From NCBI RefSeq assembly GCF_902459465.1, contig NC_047066.1, positions 4,996,377 through 5,060,376 of the forward strand: a DNA stretch of 64,000 nucleotides, written 5' to 3'. Positions within the stretch are counted from its first letter, which is position 1, and the number at the start of each line of letters is the position of its first letter. Positions 1-10,859 of the stretch are shown piece by piece. A program made the translations under genes and the position numbers. The notes under the pieces were generated by a model. That model ran no database searches, was not told where the DNA came from, and worked only from the letters and a program-made list of their open reading frames with translations. This DNA is from Asterias rubens. Lineage: Eukaryota > Echinodermata > Asteroidea > Forcipulatida > Asteriidae.

Positions 1-1092
1 CTTGTATCAGGGAACTGTTTTTGCAATCATGACCAATAACTGTTTCAATTGATTTGGCTCTTGGTTAAAGGATTCGGGTGCTTTTTCAAAATGTCCACAG
101 ATTTACATTAAACTTACAGGGTTTGAAGATAATGATAGTGGAAAGCTTCCCTTCAAATATTACTAACTAAGGTTGTGTAGTTTTTGAGAAATGAGTAAAA
201 CATGTCACAAAATCATTTTCGTCTCATGAGACCAAAATGATTTTAGCATGTAAAATCCCCTTAACTAGTTATGATATTATACCAAAACCGAAAATTATTA
301 CTTTACTCATTTCTCAAAAACTACAGCACCTCAGTAAGTAAAACTTCAAGGGAAGCTTTCTGCTATCATAATCTTCAAACTGTGTAGTTTAATGTAAATC
401 TGTGGACATTGTGTTTTTTGTTAGGAAAAAGTACATATACATTACCCTTTAAACAGTTATTGGTTTCACAGCCCGAAAACGCACAAAATTATAGTTTTTC
501 ATCGCCAGACACACAAGGCCTGAAGGCCAGTTCAAGGTGTGGGCTACAATTTTATTTTGTTCTTCCAGGGGCCGTTTACCTACTTCAAGGGCTGGAACAG
601 GGTTACCCCCCTTTACATTTCATACGGATGTAGGCTTGGGTATCATCAATCAGAAGCTTGACTGGTAGAAAGTACTACCTCCCCTTGCGTTTAACAGGTG
701 ACTTACGTAATAATGAGGCTGTCTTACATAGTATTGATTGTGCATCGTAATGATGTAGAATTTCCTTGTGAGCAAAGCTGTGCACTTTTGGGCGTTGAAG
801 TGACACGTTGCCTTGGATCGGGTGAGTTGTTCTGATGAAATGCTTCAACCATTTTGTGGATACAAACATTTGACCCCTTGTTGGCATGCCGTAGTAATAT
901 AAGGAGAACCATGCAGTTTCAAGAATTTTTTTTGTGGATCCTTATATTTTACTTCTAAAAGATCATTCTAACCATATGAATTCTATAACAAACGGTTTTA
1001 AACACATTTCATAGACCAACTCGCCTGATCCAAGGCAGCATGTGCCTTCAACGACATTGTCTCATTATGCATTACTTTGTTGCTATTGCTAG
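1..1092. other. Intronic or upstream PIPOX sequence, no exon recognised
   Basis: This stretch precedes the first visible PIPOX exon. It contains one foldback element (about 88-414) and otherwise AT-rich sequence. No part matches the missing oxidase exons, which must lie before base 1. Confidence 0.6.
88..414. repeat. Foldback (MITE-like) element, family C
   Basis: The left end ATGTCCACAGATTTACATTA returns as its reverse complement at about 393-412. The inner parts also pair: GTTTGAAGATAATGATAGTG against TATCATAATCTTCAAAC, and TTTTTGAGAAATGAGTAAA against TTTACTCATTTCTCAAAAA. A second full copy lies at about 51520-51830, and half copies at about 16295-16415 and 46830-46935. Confidence 0.85.
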
Positions 1093-2610
1093 GTGTGCGA
1101 TCACACTGAGCATGAACTAATAGACCCTGACGCTAGGGACGCACCTTCCAGTGACCATCAGCTCAGAGAGGCATTAATCAAGAAGTTCATTCAGAAATTC
1201 TTTCCTGGCTTACATGATACACCCGCTATCGTGGAGAGGTGTATCTATTCGGTAAGGAAGATTATTATTATAATCTACATTCTGTTTTGATTTGAGATTA
1301 CACGGATGGCAAGGATTATTCTTTGATTATATTTATTCATGAACTACTACATGTCTGTAACTAGGTAGCCATGTTTTAACTGTCTAAAGTCTGCCAAGAG
1401 AGGGCGCTATTACAATAACATGTAAAATCACCACACATTCAATACTACAAACATACAACAGAACATTTATAAAGCGCCTTTTCGACAGATGAAAAATGCT
1501 GTAAAGTGAGCCAACCAATGGAACTGTACCACAACATATTACATTTAATACATATAATTCTTAAGAAATAGATTGGTGTCTCATGGCTGAGTGCCAGAAG
1601 ATTCAGTGGGTAACAAGTGAACAAGGTTAGTGACCCACTGCTTTACACCCAGTTGTGTCCCCCCCCCCCCCCGATTTCAGAGCCCTCCTCGTCTTGACAG
1701 CTGAAATGAATGGCTTTGATTTAGCCCCTAAATGTGTCTCTTCCTTGTCCCCCCCCCCACCACGAACACGAATAAATTTGTCCATTAGGTTGAGGCTCAG
1801 GATATCTGACGTTTTGTTTCTCTCTCTTACAGTTTACGCCAGATGAGAGTTTTTATCTGGACACTCATCCCAACTATCCTAATATAGTTATAGGCTGCGG
1901 TTTTTCAGGTAGGTACCGGTAGTGCACTTTTTGTATATAATCATGTATAAAATGTCTTTTGGGGAGTGTTGGCTCTAAAAAGAGCCGGTTTGGTCTTGGC
2001 GTTTTTGAAAAGTATACTCTGCCGTCTTCAGGAGAAAAGGATTTTCCCTTTTTTTTTTCCTGAGGACGAGCAGAGTAAACTGTTTGAAAAATGTCAAAAT
2101 TAAACTGGCTCTTTTCAGTGCCAACACTCCCTCAAAAGATGTTATACATGTTTGTACACACTTAATCTTAATAGTCTTGATGTTGTCAGATTAGAGAAGG
2201 TAAAACCATTTAATGGGAGACTTTCTGGGACGATAGAGGGCAGCAGACTTACCGGGTAAATCCATTGTTCTCAGAATTATGCGCATGTTCAGAACTACGT
2301 AAACAATGGAAATTTACCCGGTATGTCTGCTGCCACCTAGCGTTGGAAAGTCTCCTATTGTAGTTTCTCAAGAATAAACCCTCAATGTTGTAACCTTGTA
2401 CTTAGTCTATCACAGCAACATTGGTTCTCCTAAAGCAAGTCTTCAAATTTGCTAACTGGGTCTTCTCTCTAATCTCCAGGTCATGGTTTCAAGCTGTCTC
2501 CGGTTGTTGGTAAAGTACTCAGCGAATTAGTAACGGGAACAAAGCCAAGCTACGATCTCTCAATGTTCAGACTGTCTCGATTCCCCAACGGCCCACTGGC
2601 TAAGCTTTAG
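1093..2610 (+). CDS. PIPOX: Peroxisomal sarcosine/L-pipecolate oxidase, C-terminal exons (5' partial)
   Basis: Three coding exons, 1093-1251, 1833-1908 and 2480-2610, join in frame with GT-AG introns. They encode the C-terminal third of a monomeric sarcosine oxidase family flavoprotein, which oxidises sarcosine or L-pipecolate in peroxisomes and releases hydrogen peroxide. Seen: an acidic IDPDARD segment, then [17 protein letters not shown], then [21 protein letters not shown], the FAD-binding glycine-rich C-terminal motif of the family (GAGFSGHGFK in vertebrates). The protein ends in AKL, a type 1 peroxisomal targeting signal. The N-terminal two thirds, including the Rossmann FAD motif, must lie upstream of base 1; nothing in 1-1092 looks like one of those exons. 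The next gene on the same strand starts 4.3 kb downstream. Assignment to PIPOX rather than another member of the family rests on the C-terminal match and the peroxisomal signal. Confidence 0.93.
1950..2160. repeat. Foldback element, family B
   Basis: The arms read GGGGAGTGTTGGCTCTAAAA on the left and CAGTGCCAACACTCCCTCAA on the right around a G/T-rich centre in PIPOX intron 2. Related elements with GTTGGTTCTGAAAAGAAC are at about 17300-17335, 21045-21212, 44590-44616 and 45025-45175. Confidence 0.75.
2213..2355. repeat. Short MITE with long inverted arms
   Basis: The arm GAGGGCAGCAGACTTACCGG at 2237 pairs imperfectly with CCGGTATGTCTGCTGCCACC at 2319. Both outer ends carry GGAGACTTTC in opposite orientations. 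The element is 140 bp with no coding content. Confidence 0.8.
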
Positions 2611-3746
2611 ATGACTGGTGCCACGATATGCCTTAAAAGGCACTGGCCACTATTGGTAATTACTCAAAATAATTGTTAGCATAAAAACTGACTCGGTACA
2701 AGTAATGGATAGCTGGTGGTAGTATAGAACTTTGTAATCTGTACAACTTCACCAAACTTGCCATCCCTCTTTGCTGAACCAAAATATATAAAAATAATCC
2801 CATCCATGTGTACACTGATGTGTTTAAGAACTCTTAATTTTTAAATGCAAGTACTAATTTTTATTTACACCAAAGATACTCACTGGCTCTATAGATGTTG
2901 TGACCTCTGACGTCAGTCAAAAACCATAACATGATTCATGCGCATACCGCCGGCCAAAACCTTTGTGTTTTGGCAGCCAGCTAGAAAGTGTATGCAATCT
3001 TACCATGACCACGTGTCTTTTTGCCCGGCGAAACATGACGTAGTGTTTTGTCAACAGAGGGCGGTTTGAATGTAAACATGGGTCACATCCTCTATAGAAC
3101 TCTAAACTTTGACTCAAATTTAAAAAATGGGCTGTGATGGTGTCTATTTTTGGAAATTGACAGTACAAGTCAGTGTGTTGCTCGCTGCGGAGAGCTTTGA
3201 GTTCTTGTTGTGATAGGACATTTGCTTTTTATGGTAAAGATCTCGGGTTCAATTCCCACCGGGGTGAATGACTGTGAATTAAAAAAAAAAAAAAAAAAAA
3301 ACCAATTACCCACAGGATTCTGGAAAGCACCAAGTATGCAGTGCATGAACACAACCCCCAATTTAACACAAATATAGAACAAGTTGTTGACAAACATGTG
3401 ACATTGTTTTATAACACCCCTTACCAACAATAACTCTGCCTTTTCACTGGTTTAGAACGCGTCACATGATGTCTTAGTTTTACTAGACGTTGGACGTGTG
3501 AGAGTGCATCGGTTTGCCGTGTGATAGTGCATCTGTTCGTCGTGCGCTAGTCCAAAGACTATCACATGGTGTGCAGTACCCTGACACCCGTTGCGTGTAC
3601 GAGGATGATAAATTAATAGTCTGTAACCATTTCGGATTACATGACACTACATGCAGCACAGTAAAAGTTTTTGCAATCTGTATTCGCGTCGTCCGTGGAT
3701 TGTAGCATTCAGGTCTGTAACTTAATAGTACAGTATTTAGAAATGT

Positions 3747-3852
3747 TTGGGGTGTTATAAAACAAATATTGACTGCTTTTACTCGTGCAATGGTTAAAAC
3801 TGGAGTCATAGTTTTAGCCATAGCACTCGAAGCAGTCAATATTTGTATAATA
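3747..3852. repeat. Hairpin element
   Basis: CAAATATTGACTGCTT on the left arm is matched by AAGCAGTCAATATTTG on the right, with further pairing inside (ACTCGTGCAATGG / CCATAGCACTCG, imperfect). It is a short palindromic repeat of unknown family. Confidence 0.7.
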
Positions 3853-4549
3853 GTTCATAGCTGTTACACGATATCATTTCACATTTTCACAGGACTCGGG
3901 GAAAGTACTGAGTAACACGTATTGTTGTATGGGTAAAAGAAAACAAAATAAACATAATATGATAAATGTCGAGTTTAAAAACTTCCAGGTTTTGCCAGAG
4001 AAGGTCACAACTTTATGATGTCATTCCAGTTTAATTTACTTGACAAGTTTTATACAAACAAAAGTAATTACTTTTAGCGACAAACAATTCCAGTATCATC
4101 AAATATTATTTTAATTTAAGATCTCTTTGTTTTTCAACCAGAAAATGTTCATTGTAATTTTTTGTTAATGGGCCATTAAGAATAATCTCTAGGGAAGATG
4201 ATAGCAATTAATGATAGTAAATGTTAATAGTATACTTTTATATGTAAAATGGTTTTTTTTACAAAGGTTTAATGTGCTGTTTAGAATTATCCCTATGGAA
4301 GTTGGGAAAATAATTATAATTATAATGATACATTTGTATATCGCCTGAGGTATTTTCAGAAAAAATGCTATAAGGGTACTGCGCAATAAGCCTTTAAAGT
4401 ATTATAAGTTCACAGATATTAAGATGATTTACATCAGCATAGAAAAGGTACACAAGAATAAAAAACATTTACATTTTAAAATTAAATAACAAAAATACTT
4501 TCAAAAGTTTAGCAACCTTTATTGAACCTAAGATTAACCAGACCCAGAG

Positions 4550-4757
4550 CCGTTTCATAGAGCTGTCAATCACACAAAAATTGCCTAGCATGAAATTTCT
4601 ACCGTGATAAAAACACTATTGTTGCATACTACTTTTTTCTAGTGTTCAGCTATTGTTTACTTATCCTAAAAAAAATCATGTGGAAGTTTGGCTGGTGATC
4701 CTGTTTTTATCAGAATTTCATGCTCAGCTAATTGTTGTGCTTAGCTCTATGAAATAC
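4550..4757. repeat. MITE, family E
   Basis: The ends GTTTCATAGAGCT and AGCTCTATGAAAT form the inverted repeats; the interior is also partly palindromic (AATTTCTACCGTGATAAAAA / TTTTTATCAGAATTTCATG). Other members start with GGGCCCAATTTCATAGAGCT. Confidence 0.75.
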
Positions 4758-6961
4758 CAAAGTCAATACTATTAAACAATTTAATATATTTTTTATACTT
4801 TATTTGAAATTCAATGTGATTGTAAACTATTTCCATACAGTTTATTACAAATTATGTAATTAAAATAGTTTCTACTCATGATGGCTTTTAGTAATTTATA
4901 CAATTTTATTTGCCACCTTTTTTTTATGGTAATGAAATATCGATTATCTTATCGGGTATTGAAACAAAATAATGAGCACAGTATTTTAAAATACTGTGAT
5001 CTATCCCCCCCCCCCCCCCCAACACGTTTGTAATAAAGTTTTACTTCGTCTTGCAGACGTCACAAGAGGTCGCACTTCATGATTAGTTGTAAGTGTTTCC
5101 ATCAAAATTGCAACATGACCCGATCGCTTGCCTGCTGCCACATTCTAAAAGTGCCCCTCTTTCAATTGATTTTAGCTGATTCAATTCAATATGACGAATT
5201 ACTCCAGACTCTTTTTGCCGGAAAATAACTCAATGATGAGAATTAGATCAGTTGCTGGCTCCTAATTAGAAATAAATTGTAACCTTTTTTTAAAAAGATG
5301 ATCAGAAATGCCGAGCGATGAGCATGATTATATAATCATAAAGCTCTTTAAAAGAAAAGTACTTTTCCGAGTTAGAGGAAACGTCACCGAGTGTAAATTT
5401 AAAGGGAATTTCTCGTGTTGATGAATCTCGCCCACCGTCTTCCCTTTTGGGTGTTTCAATGATATTAAAAATTTCCAAAATGAATTAAACAAAATAATGA
5501 GTAAACTTTTTGGGGGGTTTTGTTAACTGTTTGATCGTTTTGTATATTAATTGTAGATGTATGCCTATAGTACACCAACAACTAATTACATCTACAAGTT
5601 TCATTTCAAAAGATGGTCGCGCTTTTGAGACATCGCCGAATCCGGAACAATCATGCCGCGCCGGGAGTTTCAACAGTTTGGGCCATAAAACGCATTTTCG
5701 AATGGAAATGTTTCACAAAATGCTTTATACTATCAAATGCTGCTGTAGGCTTTCAAACAAAGTGTTTGTTTAGTGATTTCCAAACGTATTCCCTTAAAGA
5801 CTCAAAACATTATGATAGTCACCAATTCTATAACTGCACTTATTTTTGATCAAGGTAAATCCTCTGTTTAGTAAAGACACAATCCAACCAGCAGTGAAAA
5901 TTAGGTGAGAAATAATGTGATTACATTTTTAAAGAAACAATTCCAAAGCAGTGTATGTTTTGTTTCAAATTCAGCAGTTTGGAGGTTTTCGAAGTCGGAT
6001 CAAAGTTTAATGCCGACTTTGAGAGTAGTTTATTAAACTAAACTTAATTCTGGAGGTTTGATATTATTTTTGCTGGTAATGAAGTGAAGTATTACAAAAT
6101 TTGCCAATTGTCCTTGCTTCGCACTGTCCGCGTCGCGATAGTGTTGTGTTTCCGCCCTGTGACGGCCCTATCCCCCACCCCCCGTCCCCCACCCACCCAG
6201 GGGCCCATCCCAGGAGAGGGGATGCTTCGTCTCGTCTCCTCCATCTCACCGAAATAAAGTCGAATGAGATAATTTCTAACGTTGATGGCGCTCCGCAGAC
6301 TTTGATTCCCTCTGTGTGCAAACGACGGACGTTTTTTTTTCCCTAGGACGCTTGTGCATAATAATGATATCGATCTCAACAGATTGGAATGTGCAATGAA
6401 GCGAGAAAAAAAGTTAGTTCACTCCTTACTCTATGGTTCACTTTGTCTCGAGAGGCAGAGTTCAGTAAGAGAAGAAATGGAGAGAAAATCATAGCAGAAT
6501 GAAAAAGTAATCCGCCCGATTTGTTTTTCTCAGTGTGTATAGTGCTAGCTAATTCTACCTCCATGGCATGGTGACCATGGTAATTGGTATGACACCGAAA
6601 CTGCTGGTGTTATAGATAATCTATATACGAAAATGCAATTGTCAATCCTACGGTCTAGTAGGATGATGGTTTGTGGATGGAGCTAGCTATAATGATTCTT
6701 TTATACAGCTCTATGGAGGGCACTCAGCTGGAAACTTTGGAACACGTGAGCTTCTTGAACCGGAACGGTATGATGATACAGTATACACACATTTGCATCC
6801 TGGGAATAAAATCTACGGATATGGACGCGTCATCATGAACCTGCGCCATCTTTAATTCGCGCAGCGCAGGGTATTTTGCGCGGGATGTAATCACAATCTC
6901 TCAAGAAAACTGCGCCGACGAAAAAGTTTTTAGTGAGATAAACTCGCAATTTCCAATCGCT

Positions 6962-9535
6962 ATGGCATCGTTGTCTGCTGCAGATCAAATTGAACAAATT
7001 GTACAAGCCGCAATCCTCCAGGATCAACTAGGTAGCAAGGAGAACGGGGAAGATGAACAGCATGACCAGGGCAGTTCCGTAGTTGAAATGACGGTGGAGA
7101 TAACATCCAACGACGGCGAAACGCTCCCAACGAATGAACACGAACACCGAATTCACATGAATGGCTACATCAAACGCCTGGATCTTGGCAAGTCTCCATC
7201 GTCAATCATCTCCGACGAAAAGTACGAGAGCGTCTTGAATTATCTTCAGAATCCAGATGCGGCGATTGCTCCCCATCTTCGTTATTGGATCGCGAATAAA
7301 GAGTTTCAGCTGATGGAAGACCCAAGCGACGGGGCCAGTGACGGCAGTAACGTGGTCGTCATCCCACGACCGGTCAAAAAGAAGATGTTGGTGAGGCTTT
7401 TTTAAATAAGTTTTATTTTTTAAAGTTTTGGTAAAAAAGACCTGGCATTATTCTTAAATAATTTGGTGATCCTAACATTACACAACACAATAAGTAATAA
7501 CAAATCTGTGAAAATTTAAAAACAATTGGATATCAAAGTTGCACAAGAATGACATAAAAACACCATTAGTCCCATTACAAATCTACAAATTTGTGTGATT
7601 TCAGAACCAGATGCACAATAATAATAAAACTTTCATGCCTGAAGTTTTAAAATAAAAAAGGTTGAAATTACTCTTTAAAAAACCCTCTTTTAGCAAAGGG
7701 ATAGGGATCCATTTCGGATAACTTTCCGTATGGCGCCACCACTTTTTCACTCATTTTTACAAAAACGGATATATCAATCAGGTAAATTAGATACTATATT
7801 ATTTTATTTCGAATGAAAAAGTGGTGGCGCCATACGGAAACTTTTCCTCCGTTTCTCACAATGTTTTAGACTCGTTCAACAGCTTTCAATTACTCAAGTT
7901 ACCAACCAAGTATGTTTTTATGCTAACAATTAGTTTGAGTGATTTAAAATTACCAACAAAAGTGACCAGTGCATTTAAAACTGTCAAAACTATGAAAGAA
8001 TTCCGAATTTGTTAGTGCTACTCTGTTGTTACTTACTTAATGAATAATAATAATACATTTTAATTACATTTTTTGTCCAATTTGTTTATTAAGTGTTATA
8101 TACTTGCTAATAAACACTTGCTAATAAACATGACAAAGGTCAAAGTCAGGGTGTTTTGTTTTGTAGTATGATTACCTTAGATTGCTTCAAATGTTATAGG
8201 CCATAATTAAACTGCATGCAAACATTGCTAAATCAACGCACAGCTTTTCATGGGATACAAGGAAGTTTGCTTTCTTTCATAATTCGCATGAAGTATGGAC
8301 CGGGCTTAAAAGTGAGTGACCCTTTGACAAAAAATTACATGGCCTTGCTGTCTCAAAGATGAAATTTCAGGAATGCATCGGCTTCCAGGAAATTACATCC
8401 TTGAACTTGAAGCTTAAATCACGATATTCACAATTTTTTAACTTTGTATTTTTTAGTTATGAAAAATCACGATTTCTTTTTTGAACTACAGGACAGAGGG
8501 GGAGGTGATTTCCTACGCGTTCTGCCAAGTTCCGCCATCTTTGACATCATCCAAGAAATTCACTCAAACCAGTTTGAGCATTGTGGATATAAGAGGGTCT
8601 TAGAATATGTAAGTATCTTCATCATCCAGAGCGTAATTTCTAAAAACTGTTAAGCAGAAAATGTTGCTTTGCTAAGCAAAAATTTAGTGGGGGTACCAGT
8701 CACAACAATGTAAACCTAATGTTGTTTTGGCGGGTGGCAACTGTTTTTTGTTAAGCAATTATTATTTATTAAATCGTTTCCTTTATTTGTCAATATTTGA
8801 TATTAGGAGAAGGTTGATGGAGGATGGCAGTCCAAAAAGAGGACCACTTAGTGACCTAATTTTGTCCACGATCCACTGTCTATAAGCACTTTACTTGTAC
8901 AAATAATCTAATGATGACACTCTTATTACCTCCATGTAGGCGCAGACTAAATATTTCAGAATAACGAGGGGCTATGTTCAAGAGTTTGGCCGTGCATGTC
9001 CTGTATGCCATTCAACAGGCTTTACTAAAGATGGTAAACGCAGAAAATTTTCCAGCAAATTTTCCTCCAGCGGAATGAAATTGAAGAGGTATGTTAATTT
9101 AGTTGAAAAACGGGACAGTTCTTAGCAGAACTGAGAAGTCTCCCGAACATCCGATAAATCTACTCCGGGGTAGTAGAATAAAGAAAGACAGTTCTCTAAG
9201 AACAAACTCTAGGATACCTGGTATGTTGTATGCCGCAAAACCATATTGATACCACTATGCAATGCCTCAAATTCTATGTTAACTTCTATGCACAATATCT
9301 GCTGTTGATATAATTTGTTTTCAAAAAGAGACACAACCAAGCTTGGGCAATCAAGTTGGCGGAAAGACTTTGGCTCGGTGCAAGAAAATGTAAAAATATT
9401 AAAGTGATAAACACTGCACCATAATCTTTGCCACTTTTGACATGAAGAATGCAGGCAACCCCAAACAGTTGTTTTTAATGCTGTTTTTAATTTCACTTTC
9501 TCTTGATTGTAATAAACAGATCTAAATTTTCCTAA
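6962..9535 (+). CDS. NOL4-like protein with integrase-type H2C2 zinc-binding module
   Basis: Proposed exons are 6962-7390, 8492-8608, 8940-9088 and a short terminal exon 9520-9535, giving 236 residues. The ATG at 6962 has a G at -3 and a G at +4. Residues 1-75 are acidic and low in complexity. A segment around DEKYESVLNYL and LRYWIANKEFQL follows, then an HHCC module with H167, H173, C202 and C205. The order KYE...L, F/YW..K.F.L, then H-x5-H and C-x2-C matches the N-terminal region of vertebrate NOL4, which derives from a Ginger-type transposon integrase. No DDE integrase core follows, so this is a stand-alone domesticated module rather than an active transposon gene. A basic tail (KRRKFSSKF) could be a nuclear signal. 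Function unknown; a nuclear or nucleolar role is inference. The last exon encodes only four whole codons and a stop, and is the weakest part of the model. A candidate AATAAA lies at 10120. Confidence 0.72.
7720..7850. repeat. Palindromic MITE, family D
   Basis: The left arm CCGTATGGCGCCACCACTTT and the right arm AAAGTGGTGGCGCCATACGG are perfect reverse complements around an AT-rich centre. It lies in intron 1 of the NOL4-like gene. Two more copies are at about 31182-31335 and 31556-31696. Confidence 0.9.
9110..9240. repeat. Fragment of 300-bp dispersed repeat (reverse orientation to the 30087 copy)
   Basis: GGGACAGTTCTTAGCAGAAC, CTCCCGAACATCC and AAAGACAGTTCTCTAAGAAC also appear, with small changes, at 27560-27665 and, reversed, at 30130-30240 and 49430-49520. 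Confidence 0.7.
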
Positions 9536-9811
9536 GCCTGACTGGAATGCTCATTGTTACTATTTTGGTAAATAAGATTGTCTAAGTAAATGTGATCAAA
9601 TATTACCCAAACTCATCAGGGAATCATCTTCTACCGCCATAAAAAAAAAACTCAAGACCTACTTTTCCAGTCAGCCTCGTCATTTCATTAATACATTGTT
9701 TTTCTGTTTTTCTTTCTTTCTTTGCTTTGTTCTTGTTTTATTTATTGTTTAGCGCTTTGATCCGTGCTGAAGGCACTATATAAATACCTGTATTATTATT
9801 ATTATTATTAT

Positions 9812-9959
9812 TATCAACTTAGCAAATGAATTTTCCATGAAACACAGCCAGTACTTTCGTAATATTTCTGAGAATGACCAGTGAAACTAGTTGAAACGTA
9901 AACAAATTTTACGTAAGTATTGGGTGTGTTTCATAGAAATCTCATTTGCTAAGTTGATA
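9812..9959. repeat. MITE with perfect 18-bp terminal inverted repeats
   Basis: It starts with TATCAACTTAGCAAATGA and ends with TCATTTGCTAAGTTGATA. Sub-terminal TTTCCATGAAACACAG also pairs with GTGTGTTTCATAGAAA. It is non-coding. Confidence 0.88.
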
Positions 9960-10682
9960 TTTTACCAGCCTGATGAACTTCTTTCATGATCAATGTGATT
10001 AAGTAATGCTTTATTAGTTCTGCAGCTTGTCTACAATTCAGGGAGGCTGAGGGGATTTGTAACTACTATTACATATTTGTTGTTTTCGTGTTTGTATTAA
10101 TTTTTGTCATAAGTCATGAAATAAAATAAAAGGCTTTGGGTTTTTATTTTTCTAAATGAGGAATGGGATATTAACTGGTCAGATTACAATAAGTTAGTGT
10201 TAAGTAGTAATAGTGTAAGTGTGTTTTGTGGTGGTGTTTAAAACGAAGTTTAGTAATGACTCTGAAAAATTAATGGTGATGGTGTAGGAAACTACAGCAG
10301 CTTTGGACTTTGAGAAACACTTCATTTCAAAATATTACAGCGATGGAAAAAGATATCGCTTTTTATCCCCAAAACTTTCAATACGGTTACCCTTTTCAGA
10401 TTGTTTATTCCTATAGGGATCATTACTCTTCCTGCCTAGCCTGGACAAATAATTTTCTCAGGATTTTCGGCGATGTTTCACAATAAATTTTGATCACCTT
10501 TTGAAATAAAACTTTCAAAGGTTAATTTCATTGTACAAAACTTATATTAGATTGGAATAAAACAATCTAACGGTGTCCCCCCCCCCAAAAAAAAAGGTAT
10601 ACATTGCCAAATTGCCTTAAAAAAAAACATAATTCCTGCACTTAATTTTTCAACTTTGTTGATGAGGACTCTTATTTTGCCA

Positions 10683-10777
10683 GGGTCATTTCAACCTCGT
10701 CCGAAGCCAGGGTTTCACGTCGAATCACCATGTGGGCGGTAAATTTGAGGACGAGGTCGTTGGCTGAAATAGTCAGG
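10683..10777. repeat. Hairpin element upstream of MMAB
   Basis: GGTCATTTCAACCTCGTCC on the left pairs with GGACGAGGTCGTTGGCTGAA on the right, apart from a few mismatches, about 80 bases before the MMAB start codon. It may lie inside the promoter or 5' UTR. Confidence 0.75.
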
Positions 10778-10859
10778 CACTTTGTGTTTACATGGATTTA
10801 AAGCGTACAGGCGCGCATGTACGTCCAGTTACCATGCCACGTGCTACTTTGCGTGCAAA

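Larger units (their letters stand above)
2611..6961. other. Intergenic region between PIPOX and the NOL4-like gene
   Basis: No gene found. The region holds a partial family A MITE (from about 2631), a degenerate tRNA-like block with a poly-A tract (about 3181-3305), a hairpin at 3747-3852 (arms around AAATATTGACTGCTT), a family E MITE (about 4550-4757), a poly-C run near 5006, and a C-rich stretch near 6170-6200. Confidence 0.6.
9536..10859. other. Intergenic region between the NOL4-like gene and MMAB
   Basis: It contains a SINE-type 3' end with (ATT)n near 9755-9813, a 148-bp hairpin element, a candidate AATAAA at 10120, a dispersed repeat at about 10310-10610 related to 30420-30660 and 13800-13960, and a palindrome directly upstream of MMAB. 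No gene is apparent. Confidence 0.6.
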
